Assembly: GCA_049318625.1 (NCBI GenBank)
Contig: JBMOGA010000037.1
Coordinates: forward strand, 1 to 36,593
Length of the DNA: 36,593 bases
Origin: JBMOGA01 sp049318625
GTDB taxonomy: Bacteria > Pseudomonadota > Alphaproteobacteria > Rhizobiales > Hyphomicrobiaceae
Direction: 5' to 3'
The notes under the pieces were generated by a model. The model worked only from the letters and a program-made list of their open reading frames with translations. It did not search any database and was not told where the DNA came from. Each line of letters begins with the position of its first letter. The first letter of the stretch is position 1. A program made the position numbers and the translations under genes. Positions 5,780-13,820 of the stretch are shown here, piece by piece.

Positions 5780-6535
5780 TCAAGCGCCCTTGTGCCCCGC
5801 CGGCTCGGCAAGGTCAACCGCGTTCGACACCGCCGCAAATGCGCGCAGCGCGTCCGGCGTCGCCGGCAGCCACGCCAGCCGCGGCGGGCCGAGATGCACG
5901 CTGGCCGCCAGCGCCCCCGCATAGCCCTCCGGCACCGCCAGATCGTGCAGCGCGAGGCCGGCGGCGAGCGACCGCATCGCCGCCCCCGCCCCACTCTCTT
6001 CCGCACCCGCTTCGTCGGCGGCCGCGCGGACGGGGCGCCGCCGCAGCGCCTCGAGCACCGCACCGACACCGCTGCCGCGCGCCTTGCCGACCGCCTCGAG
6101 CCGCGCCCACGCGTCGATCAGGTCGGCCGGCGCGGGACCGAGCGCCGCCGCCGCCGCCATCAGCAGGGCTCGGCGCGGACCTGTCACAGCCACGACCCGG
6201 CGCGCCTCGACGTCGACGCCGAGCGCGCCGTCCGACGCCACCGCGATCGCCGCGAGCCCGGCCGTGTGGGAGAGGCTGAACGCGGGGCCGCCCGAGAGCC
6301 ACGGCCGCCCGTGGGCGCCGGTCTCGTAGGCCTGCCGGCGCACCGAAGGCCCCGTCGCGCGCTCCAGCACCACGCGCAAAGCGCTGTGCGCGGCGAGCCA
6401 TGCGGCCCGCCGGCCCGCATCGGCGATGGCCGCCGCGCGCGCAAGCTCCGGCTCGGAGAGCCGCGGCGTCTCCTGCTCGATGCGGAAGAGCCCCTCGGCC
6501 GCCGCCGCCAGATCGACGAGAACGACCGTGATCAC
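5780..6535 (-). CDS. 4'-phosphopantetheinyl transferase, Sfp type
   Basis: Encodes about 251 residues. Sfp-type signatures are present: FSLSHTAGL (about 86-94), GVDVE (106-110, Mg-binding Asp and Glu) and WARLEAVGKARG (143 onward), the W-x-x-x-E-A-x-x-K motif. The enzyme transfers phosphopantetheine from CoA to a serine of carrier proteins, converting apo- to holo-forms. Its place behind the fabH/plsX/ihfA/merR cluster suggests carrier-protein activation for a secondary-metabolite or special acyl system, but the substrate is not shown. The composition is extremely GC- and Ala-rich. The start is uncertain: the GTG at 6535, eight bases after merR stops, was chosen because the fold begins there; a TTG at 6580 would overlap merR. 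The stop codon nearly abuts the tRNA. Confidence 0.85.
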   Translation of the reverse strand: MITVVLVDLAAAAEGLFRIEQETPRLSEPELARAAAIADAGRRAAWLAAHSALRVVLERATGPSVRRQAYETGAHGRPWLSGGPAFSLSHTAGLAAIAVASDGALGVDVEARRVVAVTGPRRALLMAAAAALGPAPADLIDAWARLEAVGKARGSGVGAVLEALRRRPVRAAADEAGAEESGAGAAMRSLAAGLALHDLAVPEGYAGALAASVHLGPPRLAWLPATPDALRAFAAVSNAVDLAEPAGHKGA

Positions 6536-6542
6536 GCCGGGG

Positions 6543-7112
6543 TCAGGGCGTGGCCGACCGCCGCCGGCGCACCGCCGCAACGCTCGGCCCGGCGCCTGCG
6601 AGGATCACCCGGCAAGCCTGCAGCTCGCCGAGCAGCCGCTGGAGCGCCATGCGCTCGGTAACCGCCGGGTCCACCGGCTGCGGCGCAGCAGGCCGCCCCG
6701 CCGGGGCCCGCCCGTCGGCCGCCGCATGTTGAGTAGCCACGACCACCTTGCGGCCGCGCTTGGCCGCGGGCGGCACGACGCCGTCCGGAGCCGCAGCCGG
6801 TATCGCCGCGATCGCCACCGGCAGGTGGTCGCCGCTGCCGTCCGGCTTGCCCGCGTCCTTGACCTGCTCGACGCCCTGCTCCCGCAGGATCTTCTGGACG
6901 CCCTTGATCGTGTAGCCCTGAGCGTGCAGCAGATGGCGGATGCCGCGCAGCAGTTCCACGTCCGCCGGCCGGTAGTAGCGCCGTCCGCCGCCGCGCTTCA
7001 TCGGCTTGATCTGGGGAAAGCGCAGCTCCCAGAACCGCAGCACGTGCTTGGGCACGTCGAGTTCGTCGGCCACTTCGCTGATCGTACGGAAGGCTTCGGC
7101 GGCTTTCGGCAT
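6543..7112 (-). CDS. MerR-family transcriptional regulator
   Basis: Encodes 189 residues. Residues 8-75 are a MerR winged HTH with TISEVADELDVPKHVLRFWE, then RRYYRPADVELLRGIRHLLHAQGYTIKGVQKIL. The remainder is Ala/Pro-rich and probably disordered, with no metal-binding cysteines, so it belongs to the non-metal MerR group. In many alphaproteobacteria a MerR gene sits directly after ihfA and before tRNA-Pro; that order is reproduced here. Its target is not known. It starts 47 bases after the ihfA stop and is likely in the same transcript. Confidence 0.88.
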   Translation of the reverse strand: MPKAAEAFRTISEVADELDVPKHVLRFWELRFPQIKPMKRGGGRRYYRPADVELLRGIRHLLHAQGYTIKGVQKILREQGVEQVKDAGKPDGSGDHLPVAIAAIPAAAPDGVVPPAAKRGRKVVVATQHAAADGRAPAGRPAAPQPVDPAVTERMALQRLLGELQACRVILAGAGPSVAAVRRRRSATP

Positions 7113-7159
7113 GACGTCCTCCGACGGTCGAACTCGCGCGCGGTTCAGTCGTCGCCGCC

Positions 7160-7492
7160 TTACTCCGCGGCCTTCTTGCGGGACCGACCGCTGTTGATCC
7201 GGCTCTTCATGATGTTGCTGGCCCGGAACACCAGCACGCGCCGCGGCGTGATCGGCACCTCCTGGCCCGTCTTCGGATTGCGCCCGACCCGCTCGCCCTT
7301 CTTGCGGATCCCGAACGATCCGAAAGACGACAACTTGACGGACTCGCCCCGCGCCAGGCTCGTCGAGATCTCGCCGAGCACCAGTTCCACCAGTTCCTGC
7401 GACTCGTTGCGCGGTAGTCCGACCTTCTCGACCACCGACTCCGCGAGATCGGCGCGTGTCAGCGTCTTGCTGCCCATGGCCCTGCCGCCCAT
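7160..7492 (-). CDS. ihfA: Integration host factor subunit alpha
   Basis: Encodes about 110 residues of the HU/IHF fold. LTRADLAESVVEKVGLPRNES begins helix 1, VKLSSFGSFGIRKKGERVGRNPKTGQEV carries the DNA-intercalating beta arm with the proline-adjacent RNPKTG motif, and the C-terminal helix ends in a basic tail. IHF-alpha pairs with IHF-beta to bend DNA, aiding recombination, replication and promoter activation. Three in-frame ATGs occur. The one at 7490-7492 has GGAGG 8 bases upstream and was chosen, although starting at 7477 gives the more usual N-terminus. IHF is also a common host factor for integrases, relevant to the neighbouring element. Confidence 0.93.
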   Translation of the reverse strand: MGGRAMGSKTLTRADLAESVVEKVGLPRNESQELVELVLGEISTSLARGESVKLSSFGSFGIRKKGERVGRNPKTGQEVPITPRRVLVFRASNIMKSRINSGRSRKKAAE

Positions 7493-7624
7493 GCCTGCCG
7501 CCTCCACCGATGCGTTATCCATGAGGATGCTATCGGCAGGTCTCCGCCCGGTCAATCGTCGGACGACAACAACCGGCTGATTTCCATAAGATTTATCGAG
7601 ACCCCTGGGGAAGACTGCCGGGAC

Positions 7625-8602
7625 CTACCAGCGGGCGAGCACCGCACCCCACGTGAAGCCGCCGCCCATCGCCTCCATCAGCACGAGGCTGCCCTCGCGG
7701 ATGCGATGCTCTTCGAAGGCCTGATTGAGCGCCAACGGGATCGACGCGGCCGATGTATTGCCGTGCCGCGACAGCGTCATCACGATCTTTTCCGGCGAGA
7801 CCCCGAGCTTGCGCGCGACGCCGTCGAGAATGCGCGCGTTGGCCTGATGCGGCACGAACAGATCGATGTCCTCGGCCGCGAAATGGGTGTCCACCAGCGT
7901 TTCTTCGATCACCCCGGAGATCTTCTGGACGGCATGGCGGAACACCTCGCGCCCGTTCATCCGCAGATGTCCGACGGTCTTGGTCGAACCGGGTCCGCCG
8001 TCGACGTAGAGCAGGTCCTCGTAGCGGCCGTCGGCGCGGATGCGCGTCGACAGGATGCCGCGGTCCTCGTTGGTGCCCGAATGCGATTGCGCTTCGAGGA
8101 CGATGGCGCCGGCGCCGTCGCCGAACAGCACGCAGGTCGTCCGGTCGCTCCAGTCGAGAATGCGCGAGAACGTCTCGGCGCCGATCACGATGGCGCGCTT
8201 GAACTGACCGCACTTGAGGAAATTGTCGGCGATAGTGAGGGCGTAGACGAACCCCGAGCAAACCGCCTGCACGTCGAACGCCGCTCCCTGCGTGATGCCG
8301 AGCCCCGCCTGGATGCGGACGGCGGTGGCGGGAAACGTGCGGTCGGGGGTCGCCGTCGCGCAGATCACGAGATCGATGTCGGAGGCGTCGATCCCGGAAC
8401 GCACCAGGGCCTGACGCGCCGCGGCGATGCCGAGATCCGAGGTGGTCTCCTTGTCGTCGGCGATGTGCCGGGAGCGGATGCCGGTCCTCTCGATGATCCA
8501 CTCGTCCGTGGTGTCGACGATCTTCGCCAAGTCGGCGTTGGTGAGAACACGTTTCGGAAGATAGGCGCCGACGCCCCTGATCACGGATCGAATGACGGCC
8601 AC
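7625..8602 (-). CDS. fabH: Beta-ketoacyl-ACP synthase III
   Basis: Encodes 325 residues, the normal FabH length. The catalytic triad is visible: Cys115 in AVCSGF, His252 in PHQANARI and Asn282 in HGNTSAASIP. The glycine-rich GDGAGAIVLE loop is also present. FabH condenses acetyl-CoA (or another primer) with malonyl-ACP and starts each fatty-acid chain in the cytosol. It follows plsX with 86 bases between and precedes ihfA, the standard alphaproteobacterial order. This places fatty-acid initiation and phospholipid acyl supply in one transcription unit. Confidence 0.97.
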   Translation of the reverse strand: MAVIRSVIRGVGAYLPKRVLTNADLAKIVDTTDEWIIERTGIRSRHIADDKETTSDLGIAAARQALVRSGIDASDIDLVICATATPDRTFPATAVRIQAGLGITQGAAFDVQAVCSGFVYALTIADNFLKCGQFKRAIVIGAETFSRILDWSDRTTCVLFGDGAGAIVLEAQSHSGTNEDRGILSTRIRADGRYEDLLYVDGGPGSTKTVGHLRMNGREVFRHAVQKISGVIEETLVDTHFAAEDIDLFVPHQANARILDGVARKLGVSPEKIVMTLSRHGNTSAASIPLALNQAFEEHRIREGSLVLMEAMGGGFTWGAVLARW

Positions 8603-8688
8603 GAAGTCCCCTCAATCTGTCGGTGAATGCCTGCTTGCGGCTCGACGAGCCGCCACCGACCGTTGGAGCGTCGCGAAGGCGCCCCGCA

Positions 8689-9744
8689 TCACGACGCTTT
8701 CGCGGCAGCCAGCCTTCCGTGGAAGGCCTCGATGTCGGCCGCGAGTCGGCCGACCAGCCGACTTTCAGCCATGTCGTAGCCGAGATCGACCGCGCTCGCA
8801 AAGCCGAGTGCGTCGGTGCCGCCATGGGACTTGATCGCGATGCCGTTGAGCCCGAGGAACAGCCCGCCGTTGACGCGGCGCGGGTCCATCTTCTGCTTCA
8901 GCACGCGAAACCCGCCCTGCGCCATGAAGGCGCCGAGCCGCGACCACATGGAGCGGTTCAACGCATCCTTGAGATAGGTTGCGATCTGCCGCGCCGTGCC
9001 CTCGGCGGTCTTGAGCGCGATGTTGCCGGCGAAACCCTCGACCACCACCACGTCCACCACACCCTGGCCGATCTGATCGCCCTCGATGAATCCGCGGTAG
9101 TCGATCGGCAGGTCGGTGAGATCCTTCAGCAGGGCATGCGCCTGCTTGACGTCGTCGTTGCCCTTGACCTCCTCGACACCGACGTTCAGCAGGCCGACGC
9201 TCGGCCGGTCGACGTGGAACAGCGCCCGCGCCATCGCCGCCCCCATCAGCGCGAACTCGCACAGCTGCGCCGGCGAGGCGCCGATGTTGGCGCCGACATC
9301 CAGCACGATGCATTCCGATTGGATGGTCGGCCACAGCGCCGCGATCGCCGGCCGTTCGATCTCGGCGATCGGCCTGAGCAGCAGCTTGGAGATCGCCATC
9401 AGCGCGCCGGTGTTGCCGGCAGAGACCACCACCTCCGCCTCGCCACGCTGCACGGCCTCGATGGCGAGCCACAGGCTCGACCCCTTGCCGCGCCGCACCG
9501 CCTGGCTCGGCTTGTCGTCCATGGCGATCACGGCATCCGTGTGCCGGATCGTCGTGCGCGCCGCCAGCGCGCCGTGTGCCGCCAGCGCCGCCGTGATCCG
9601 CGCCTCGTCGCCGAACATCAGGAACTGCAGATTCGGGTGGCGCTCCAGCGCCAGCGCCGCACCGGGCACGACGACCTCGGGGCCATGGTCGCCGCCCATG
9701 GCGTCCAGCGCGATGAGGCGCGAGTCGGGACCGGCTGCGGACAT
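8689..9744 (-). CDS. plsX: Phosphate acyltransferase PlsX
   Basis: Encodes 351 residues. The N-terminal IALDAMGGDHGPEVVVPGA is the PlsX signature; AGNTGALMAISK, DVGANIGASP and RGFIEGDQIGQG follow. PlsX converts acyl-ACP to acyl-phosphate for PlsY, the first committed step of phosphatidic acid synthesis, at the inner face of the membrane. It is upstream of fabH on the same strand. The ATG at 9742-9744 was chosen; a GTG 12 bases upstream has no better ribosome site. Confidence 0.97.
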   Translation of the reverse strand: MSAAGPDSRLIALDAMGGDHGPEVVVPGAALALERHPNLQFLMFGDEARITAALAAHGALAARTTIRHTDAVIAMDDKPSQAVRRGKGSSLWLAIEAVQRGEAEVVVSAGNTGALMAISKLLLRPIAEIERPAIAALWPTIQSECIVLDVGANIGASPAQLCEFALMGAAMARALFHVDRPSVGLLNVGVEEVKGNDDVKQAHALLKDLTDLPIDYRGFIEGDQIGQGVVDVVVVEGFAGNIALKTAEGTARQIATYLKDALNRSMWSRLGAFMAQGGFRVLKQKMDPRRVNGGLFLGLNGIAIKSHGGTDALGFASAVDLGYDMAESRLVGRLAADIEAFHGRLAAAKAS

Positions 9745-9888
9745 GTTGCTTCTCACAAGACCACGCGTCGTTCACGCGCGAGCACCGACTCTGCCGCCAG
9801 CTGCAATGCAGCGCCCGGCAGTGCCCCGCTCACGGCCAGTAGCCGGCGACCGGTGGGATGATCGCCGGACACACCGGGCCGTCGGCAT

Positions 9889-10419
9889 TTACTCCGGGCG
9901 CTTGAGGCGGGCAAGCGCCGCGAACGGCTTGGTCGCGGCTTCATCCTCGGGGCGCGGCGGCGCCAACTCCGCTCCGGGGGCTCGCGGATAGGGATCCAGG
10001 GCCGCCGCAATCTCCTCGTACACGACCCGGCCGTAGTCCACCGCGCCGTGGTTGATCGGCTCCGGCGTCGGCGGCCCCAGCGGATCGACTTCGACCGTGG
10101 TGTCGCCGATGTCCTCGGCCGGCCAGAACTCGAGCTCGATCGTCTCGTCGATGTGGGCCGGTACGGGCGCGAGCGAGATCACGCAGCGCTGCACGACGTC
10201 CGCCTCGATCCGCGCCTTGAGACGAATCCGCCCGCGTGACAGCGGTTTCAGGTTGTAGGTCACGTCGAGACGCTGGCATTCGGCCAGATCCAGCAGCCGC
10301 GCCAGGTTCGCGCGCTCCTCCGGCGTGGCCGAGCGGCTCGCCTGAACGCCGCGCTCGCCGAGCGTGTGCAGGTCGTGCGCCCAGTCGAGCACCGGGGTCA
10401 GTCCGTCGTCCTGTGTCAT
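9889..10419 (-). CDS. DUF177 (YceD-family) protein
   Basis: Encodes 176 residues of the YceD/DUF177 family, in bacteria often linked to ribosomal protein L32 or 23S rRNA accumulation. The typical core is present: LKPLSRGRIRLKARIEADV, then a single cysteine in QRCVISLAPVP, then an acidic strand ELEFWPAED and the conserved DYGRVVYEEIAAALDPYPR. The C-terminal KPFAALARLK is also characteristic. The start codon overlaps the stop of the upstream chaperone gene (10416-10419), indicating translational coupling. rpmF is not in the window, as is common in alphaproteobacteria. The gap to plsX is about 140 bases. Confidence 0.9.
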   Translation of the reverse strand: MTQDDGLTPVLDWAHDLHTLGERGVQASRSATPEERANLARLLDLAECQRLDVTYNLKPLSRGRIRLKARIEADVVQRCVISLAPVPAHIDETIELEFWPAEDIGDTTVEVDPLGPPTPEPINHGAVDYGRVVYEEIAAALDPYPRAPGAELAPPRPEDEAATKPFAALARLKRPE

Positions 10420-10958
10420 GGCGAATCCGTGAGGACAGGGGGTGGGAACGTCAGCTGGCCGGCCAGCACTGCGCTGACGGGCGTGGCCGCCAATCGGGCG
10501 CGCGCACGATGAACGTAGGCTGCCAGGTCCGCAGCGCCCGGCCAGCCCGGCGGCGCGTCCATGTGCAGCGCGATCGACCGGGCCAGAGCGTCGCCGTCCC
10601 CTTCGGCCAGCGCCGCATCGTAGGCGCGGCCGCGATCGTAGAGCCCGGCGGCAGCCTTCTTGACCTTGCGCGGCACCGAAAGATCGCCAACCCCGATCTC
10701 GCGCATGTTGTCGTCCATGTCGGCGATGAACGCCTCGAGCAGCGCCTGGGCGACGCCGGCGGCGGCCGGGCCTTCGTCCCGCAACCGACCGAGCGTCAGC
10801 CACATGTGCAAGACAAGCAGGCCGTAGCGTCCGTCGATCGTATCTGCAACGCCGCTAACCAGATAGAACGCCGGTTCGCGCGACTGGGTCACGATCGAGC
10901 CATAAAGCTCTGTTGCGGTTCGCTGCACGCGTCCGCGTTCTGTGAGCCAAGTCAGCAT
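10416..10958 (-). CDS. Ubiquinol-cytochrome c chaperone family protein
   Basis: Encodes 180 residues matching the bacterial relatives of the mitochondrial CBP3/UQCC1 chaperone. It has TELYGSIVTQSREPAFY at the front, YGLLVLHMWLTLGRL in the centre, and ALLEAFIADMDDNMREIGVGDLSVPRKVKKAAAGLYDR, the most conserved family block. The protein is soluble and is thought to aid assembly of the cytochrome bc1 complex. It is coupled to the DUF177 gene by a 4-base overlap and divergent from bamE, the usual alphaproteobacterial arrangement. The ATG at 10956-10958 is preceded by GAGG. Confidence 0.9.
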   Translation of the reverse strand: MLTWLTERGRVQRTATELYGSIVTQSREPAFYLVSGVADTIDGRYGLLVLHMWLTLGRLRDEGPAAAGVAQALLEAFIADMDDNMREIGVGDLSVPRKVKKAAAGLYDRGRAYDAALAEGDGDALARSIALHMDAPPGWPGAADLAAYVHRARARLAATPVSAVLAGQLTFPPPVLTDSP

Positions 10959-11098
10959 GGCCTCGCCCAATCGGGATTTGCGTCACCTCGTCGACGCATA
11001 TGGCAGGAAACGGTGGGCAGTGCGAGGGGGACTCGTTGCCAGACTCAGGTGCGGCCCGCTAAGTGGGCACCGGGCTTCTGGTGAGACCAGGGGGAAGA

Positions 11099-11605
11099 AT
11101 GACGTCGAGAAGGGAAGAGCGTCGCTTGGGGCACCATGTGATCCGCAGCCGCAAGACACGCCGCCGCGTGCCCCCGGTGATCCTGGCCGGAGCCGCCGCA
11201 CTGATGCTGGCCGGCTGCTCGTCGACGATCATCAAGCACGGCCACCAGTTCCAGGAGTCGGACCTGCAGCAGATCCAGCCGGGGATGACGCAGGATTCGG
11301 TCGCCAACATTCTCGGCACGCCGGCCACCTCGAGCACGACCCAGACCGGCATGGCCTTCTATTACATCTCCTCGACGTCCAAGCAGACCGCGTTCTTCAA
11401 GCCCGACGAGATCGACCGTAAGGTCGTCGCCGTCTACTTCACGCGTGCCGGCATGGTCGAGCGGATCGCCAACTACGGCATTAAGGACGGCAAGGTGTTC
11501 GACTTCGTGAGCCGCACCACGCCCTCCGCCAACACGGCGGACGACGGAATCCTCAAGCAGCTGTTCCGCAACCTCGGCCGCACCGGCGCGATCTTCGGCG
11601 AGTAG
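11099..11605 (+). CDS. bamE: Outer membrane assembly lipoprotein BamE (SmpA/OmlA)
   Basis: Encodes 168 residues. A hydrophobic segment, VPPVILAGAAALMLAGC, ends in a lipobox with Cys40, so the mature protein is a lipoprotein. The BamE fold follows: LQQIQPGMTQDSVANILGTP, then FYYISSTSKQTAFFKP and VVAVYFTRAG. BamE belongs to the Bam complex, which inserts beta-barrel proteins into the outer membrane. The ATG at 11099 has a strong AGGGGGA ribosome site. It gives an unusually long arginine-rich stretch before the signal core, so the GTG at 11138 is a possible alternative. It is divergent from the chaperone gene and ends 8 bases before the convergent tadA stop. Confidence 0.93.
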   Translation: MTSRREERRLGHHVIRSRKTRRRVPPVILAGAAALMLAGCSSTIIKHGHQFQESDLQQIQPGMTQDSVANILGTPATSSTTQTGMAFYYISSTSKQTAFFKPDEIDRKVVAVYFTRAGMVERIANYGIKDGKVFDFVSRTTPSANTADDGILKQLFRNLGRTGAIFGE

Positions 11606-11613
11606 CGCGCTCG

Positions 11614-12075
11614 TCAGTCGCGCCGTTCGGCGAAAAAGTCCTTCAGCAGCGCCGCCGCCTCTGCGGCCGCCAGCCCGCCGTAGATCTCGGGCCGGTGGTG
11701 GCAGGTCGGCTGGTGCAGCACGCGCGAGCCATGTTCGACCCCTCCGCTCTTCGGGTCGCTCGCGCCATAGTACAGCCGGCGTATGCGCGCGAACGACAGC
11801 GCGGCGGCGCACATCGGGCACGGCTCCAGGGTCACGTAGAGATCGGCCGTGCCGAGCCGCTCCGATCCGACGCGACGGCAGGCTTCGCGGATCACCAGCA
11901 TTTCGGCGTGCGCGGTCGGGTCGGTCCGCTCGATCGTCCGGTTCCCGTCGGCCGCCAGAACCTCACCGGTTGCCGAAACGACCACCGCGCCGACCGGGAC
12001 CTCGCCGCGCGCCGCCGCGGCCCGGGCCTCGGCCAGCGCCAGCTCCATGTAGCCACCGCCCGGCTGGGGTGTCAT
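11614..12075 (-). CDS. tadA: tRNA adenosine(34) deaminase TadA
   Basis: Encodes 153 residues of the cytidine/deoxycytidylate deaminase fold. Zinc ligands and catalytic glutamate are seen in TAHAEM (His56-Ala-Glu58) and PCPMC (86-90). PVGAVVV and the C-terminal LLKDFFAERR also fit TadA. The enzyme converts A34 of tRNA-Arg(ACG) to inosine so that it reads several arginine codons. The ATG at 12073-12075 has an AAGGG about 9 bases upstream; a shorter start at 12048 is possible. The gene is divergent from rluB, with only 31 bases between their starts. Confidence 0.93.
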   Translation of the reverse strand: MTPQPGGGYMELALAEARAAAARGEVPVGAVVVSATGEVLAADGNRTIERTDPTAHAEMLVIREACRRVGSERLGTADLYVTLEPCPMCAAALSFARIRRLYYGASDPKSGGVEHGSRVLHQPTCHHRPEIYGGLAAAEAAALLKDFFAERRD

Positions 12076-12106
12076 AAGGGGTGCCCTTTCGCGAGCTTTC
12101 TCAGCC

Positions 12107-13186
12107 ATGTCCAACAGATCCGACCCGCCGCCACGCCGCAAGGGCCCCGCCGGGCCCGGCCGCTCCGACCGGCGCCCCGGCGCCCGACCCGGACAGCCCG
12201 ACGAGCGCGGTCCCCGCCAAGAACGCGCCGCGCGCGATCGATCCCGCTCCGACGACGCCGTCGGCGAGCGCCGGAGCGGCAAGCCCGCCCGTGTGCCCGC
12301 ATCGGATCCCCCGCCGTCGCCCCGCTCCGGCCGCCGCCCCGCCGCCAAGGCGCCAGCCAGCGGCCCCGCCGAAACAATGCGGATCGCCAAGGCGATGGCA
12401 CGGGCCGGCCTGTGCTCGCGCCGCGACGCCGAACGATGGATCGCGGAAGGCCGCGTGCGCGTCAACGGCGAGTTGCTGAACAGCCCCGCCCGCGACGTCG
12501 GCCCGCGTGACCGCATCGTCGTCGACGGCCGCCCGCTGCCGACCGCCGAGCCGGTCCGCCTGTGGCGCTATTACAAGCCGCGCGGCCTCGTCACCACCCA
12601 CCGCGACCCCGAGGGCCGGCCGACGGTGTTCGACAATCTGCCGCCGCACCTGCCGCGCGTCGTCTCGATCGGCCGTCTCGACTTCAACACCGAGGGTCTG
12701 CTGCTCCTCACCACCGACGGCGACCTCGCCCGTCACCTGGAACTGCCGCAGACCGGGTGGCTGCGCCGCTACCGCGTGCGCGCCCACGGCGTCGTCACGC
12801 AGGCGCACCTCGACGCGCTCAAGGACGGCGTCGAGATCGAAGGCATGCGCTACGGCCCCATCGAGGCCTTTCTCGACCGCACCCAGGGCGCCAACGTTTG
12901 GCTGACCATCGGGCTGCGCGAAGGCAAGAACCGCGAGGTTCGCCGCATCCTGGCGCTCTTGGGCCTCGAGGTGAACCGCCTGATCCGCATCTCGTTCGGC
13001 CCTTTCCAGCTCGCCGAATTGCGGCCCGGCGAAACCGAGATCGTCCGCCGCCGCGTGCTCGCCGATCAGCTCGGACCGCGACTGGCCGCCGACTTCGGGC
13101 TCGACGGCCCCGACGACGACGAGCCGCCGGCGCCGCCGCGCCGCCCAGGCCGGGCGGCCCCCACGCCGGACTGGGAGCTTGAATGA
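12107..13186 (+). CDS. rluB: 23S rRNA pseudouridine synthase, RluB type
   Basis: Encodes 359 residues. The first 90 are Pro/Arg/Ala-rich and disordered. Then follow an S4 RNA-binding domain (about 91-150; RIAKAMARAGLCSRRDAERW) and a pseudouridine synthase domain with the motif GRLDFNTEGLLLLT, where Asp192 is the expected catalytic residue. NREVRRILALLG is also typical. RluB-type enzymes isomerise U2605 of 23S rRNA. The first ATG gives the basic leader; an internal ATG at 12377 would start right at the S4 domain. Long charged extensions are common in Hyphomicrobiales. It is followed by rsmD with no gap, forming an rRNA-modification pair. Confidence 0.93.
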   Translation: MSNRSDPPPRRKGPAGPGRSDRRPGARPGQPDERGPRQERAARDRSRSDDAVGERRSGKPARVPASDPPPSPRSGRRPAAKAPASGPAETMRIAKAMARAGLCSRRDAERWIAEGRVRVNGELLNSPARDVGPRDRIVVDGRPLPTAEPVRLWRYYKPRGLVTTHRDPEGRPTVFDNLPPHLPRVVSIGRLDFNTEGLLLLTTDGDLARHLELPQTGWLRRYRVRAHGVVTQAHLDALKDGVEIEGMRYGPIEAFLDRTQGANVWLTIGLREGKNREVRRILALLGLEVNRLIRISFGPFQLAELRPGETEIVRRRVLADQLGPRLAADFGLDGPDDDEPPAPPRRPGRAAPTPDWELE

Positions 13187-13199
13187 CCGGAGCTTGCCG

Positions 13200-13760
13200 A
13201 TGAGGATCGTCGCGGGGCGGCTGCGCGGCCGGCCGATTGCCACCCCGGCCCACGACGGCCTCCGCCCGACCTCGGACCGCGTGCGGGAATCGCTGTTCAA
13301 CATTCTCGCCCACGCGATCCCCGGCTTCGAGCTGGACGGCGCGAAGGTCATCGACCTGTTCGCCGGCACCGGTGCCCTTGGCCTCGAGGCCCTGTCACGG
13401 GGCGCCGCCTTCTGCCTGTTCGTGGAGGACGACGCCGACGCCCGCGCACTCATCCGCCGCAACGTCGAAGACTTCGGGCTGTCGGGCGTCACCAAGATTT
13501 TCCGGCGCGACGCCACGAGCCTCGGCCCGGCCGGCAGCCGCGGCGGCATGACCCTGGCGTTCCTCGATCCGCCCTACGGCAAGGGCCTCGCGGAGAAGGC
13601 GTTGGTGGCGCTGACGGAGGGCTGGCTGGCAACGGGCGCCGTCGTCGCCGTCGAGGAGCGGGCCGACGTCACGGTGGCGCCGCCAGCCGGCTTCACCGCG
13701 CTCGACCACCGGGTCTACGGCGAGACGCAGGTCCTGCTGCTGCGCTTCGACGGGCGTTAG
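13200..13760 (+). CDS. rsmD: 16S rRNA (guanine(966)-N2)-methyltransferase RsmD
   Basis: Encodes 186 residues starting MRIVAGRLRGR, the typical RsmD N-terminus. The SAM-binding loop DLFAGTGALGLEAL (about 53-66) and the catalytic motif LDPPYGKG (Asp about 123) are clear. The enzyme methylates G966 near the ribosomal P site on the assembled 30S subunit. The ATG at 13200, 13 bases after the rluB stop, has GGAG 8 bases upstream; a TTG at 13179 overlapping rluB is less likely. It lies in an operon with rluB. Confidence 0.95.
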   Translation: MRIVAGRLRGRPIATPAHDGLRPTSDRVRESLFNILAHAIPGFELDGAKVIDLFAGTGALGLEALSRGAAFCLFVEDDADARALIRRNVEDFGLSGVTKIFRRDATSLGPAGSRGGMTLAFLDPPYGKGLAEKALVALTEGWLATGAVVAVEERADVTVAPPAGFTALDHRVYGETQVLLLRFDGR

Positions 13761-13762
13761 CG

Positions 13763-13788
13763 CGAGCCGCCGCGCCGAAGGCGGCTCG
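13763..13788. terminator. Perfect 9-bp stem-loop between convergent rsmD and chemoreceptor gene
   Basis: CGAGCCGCC (13763-13771) pairs perfectly with GGCGGCTCG (13780-13788) across an 8-base loop. It starts 3 bases after the rsmD stop in a convergent junction. There is no T-tract, so it may work in both directions as a pause site or a Rho-aided end. Confidence 0.5.
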
Positions 13789-13820
13789 ACCACTCGGACA
13801 TCGGATGGTTCCTCAGCGCG

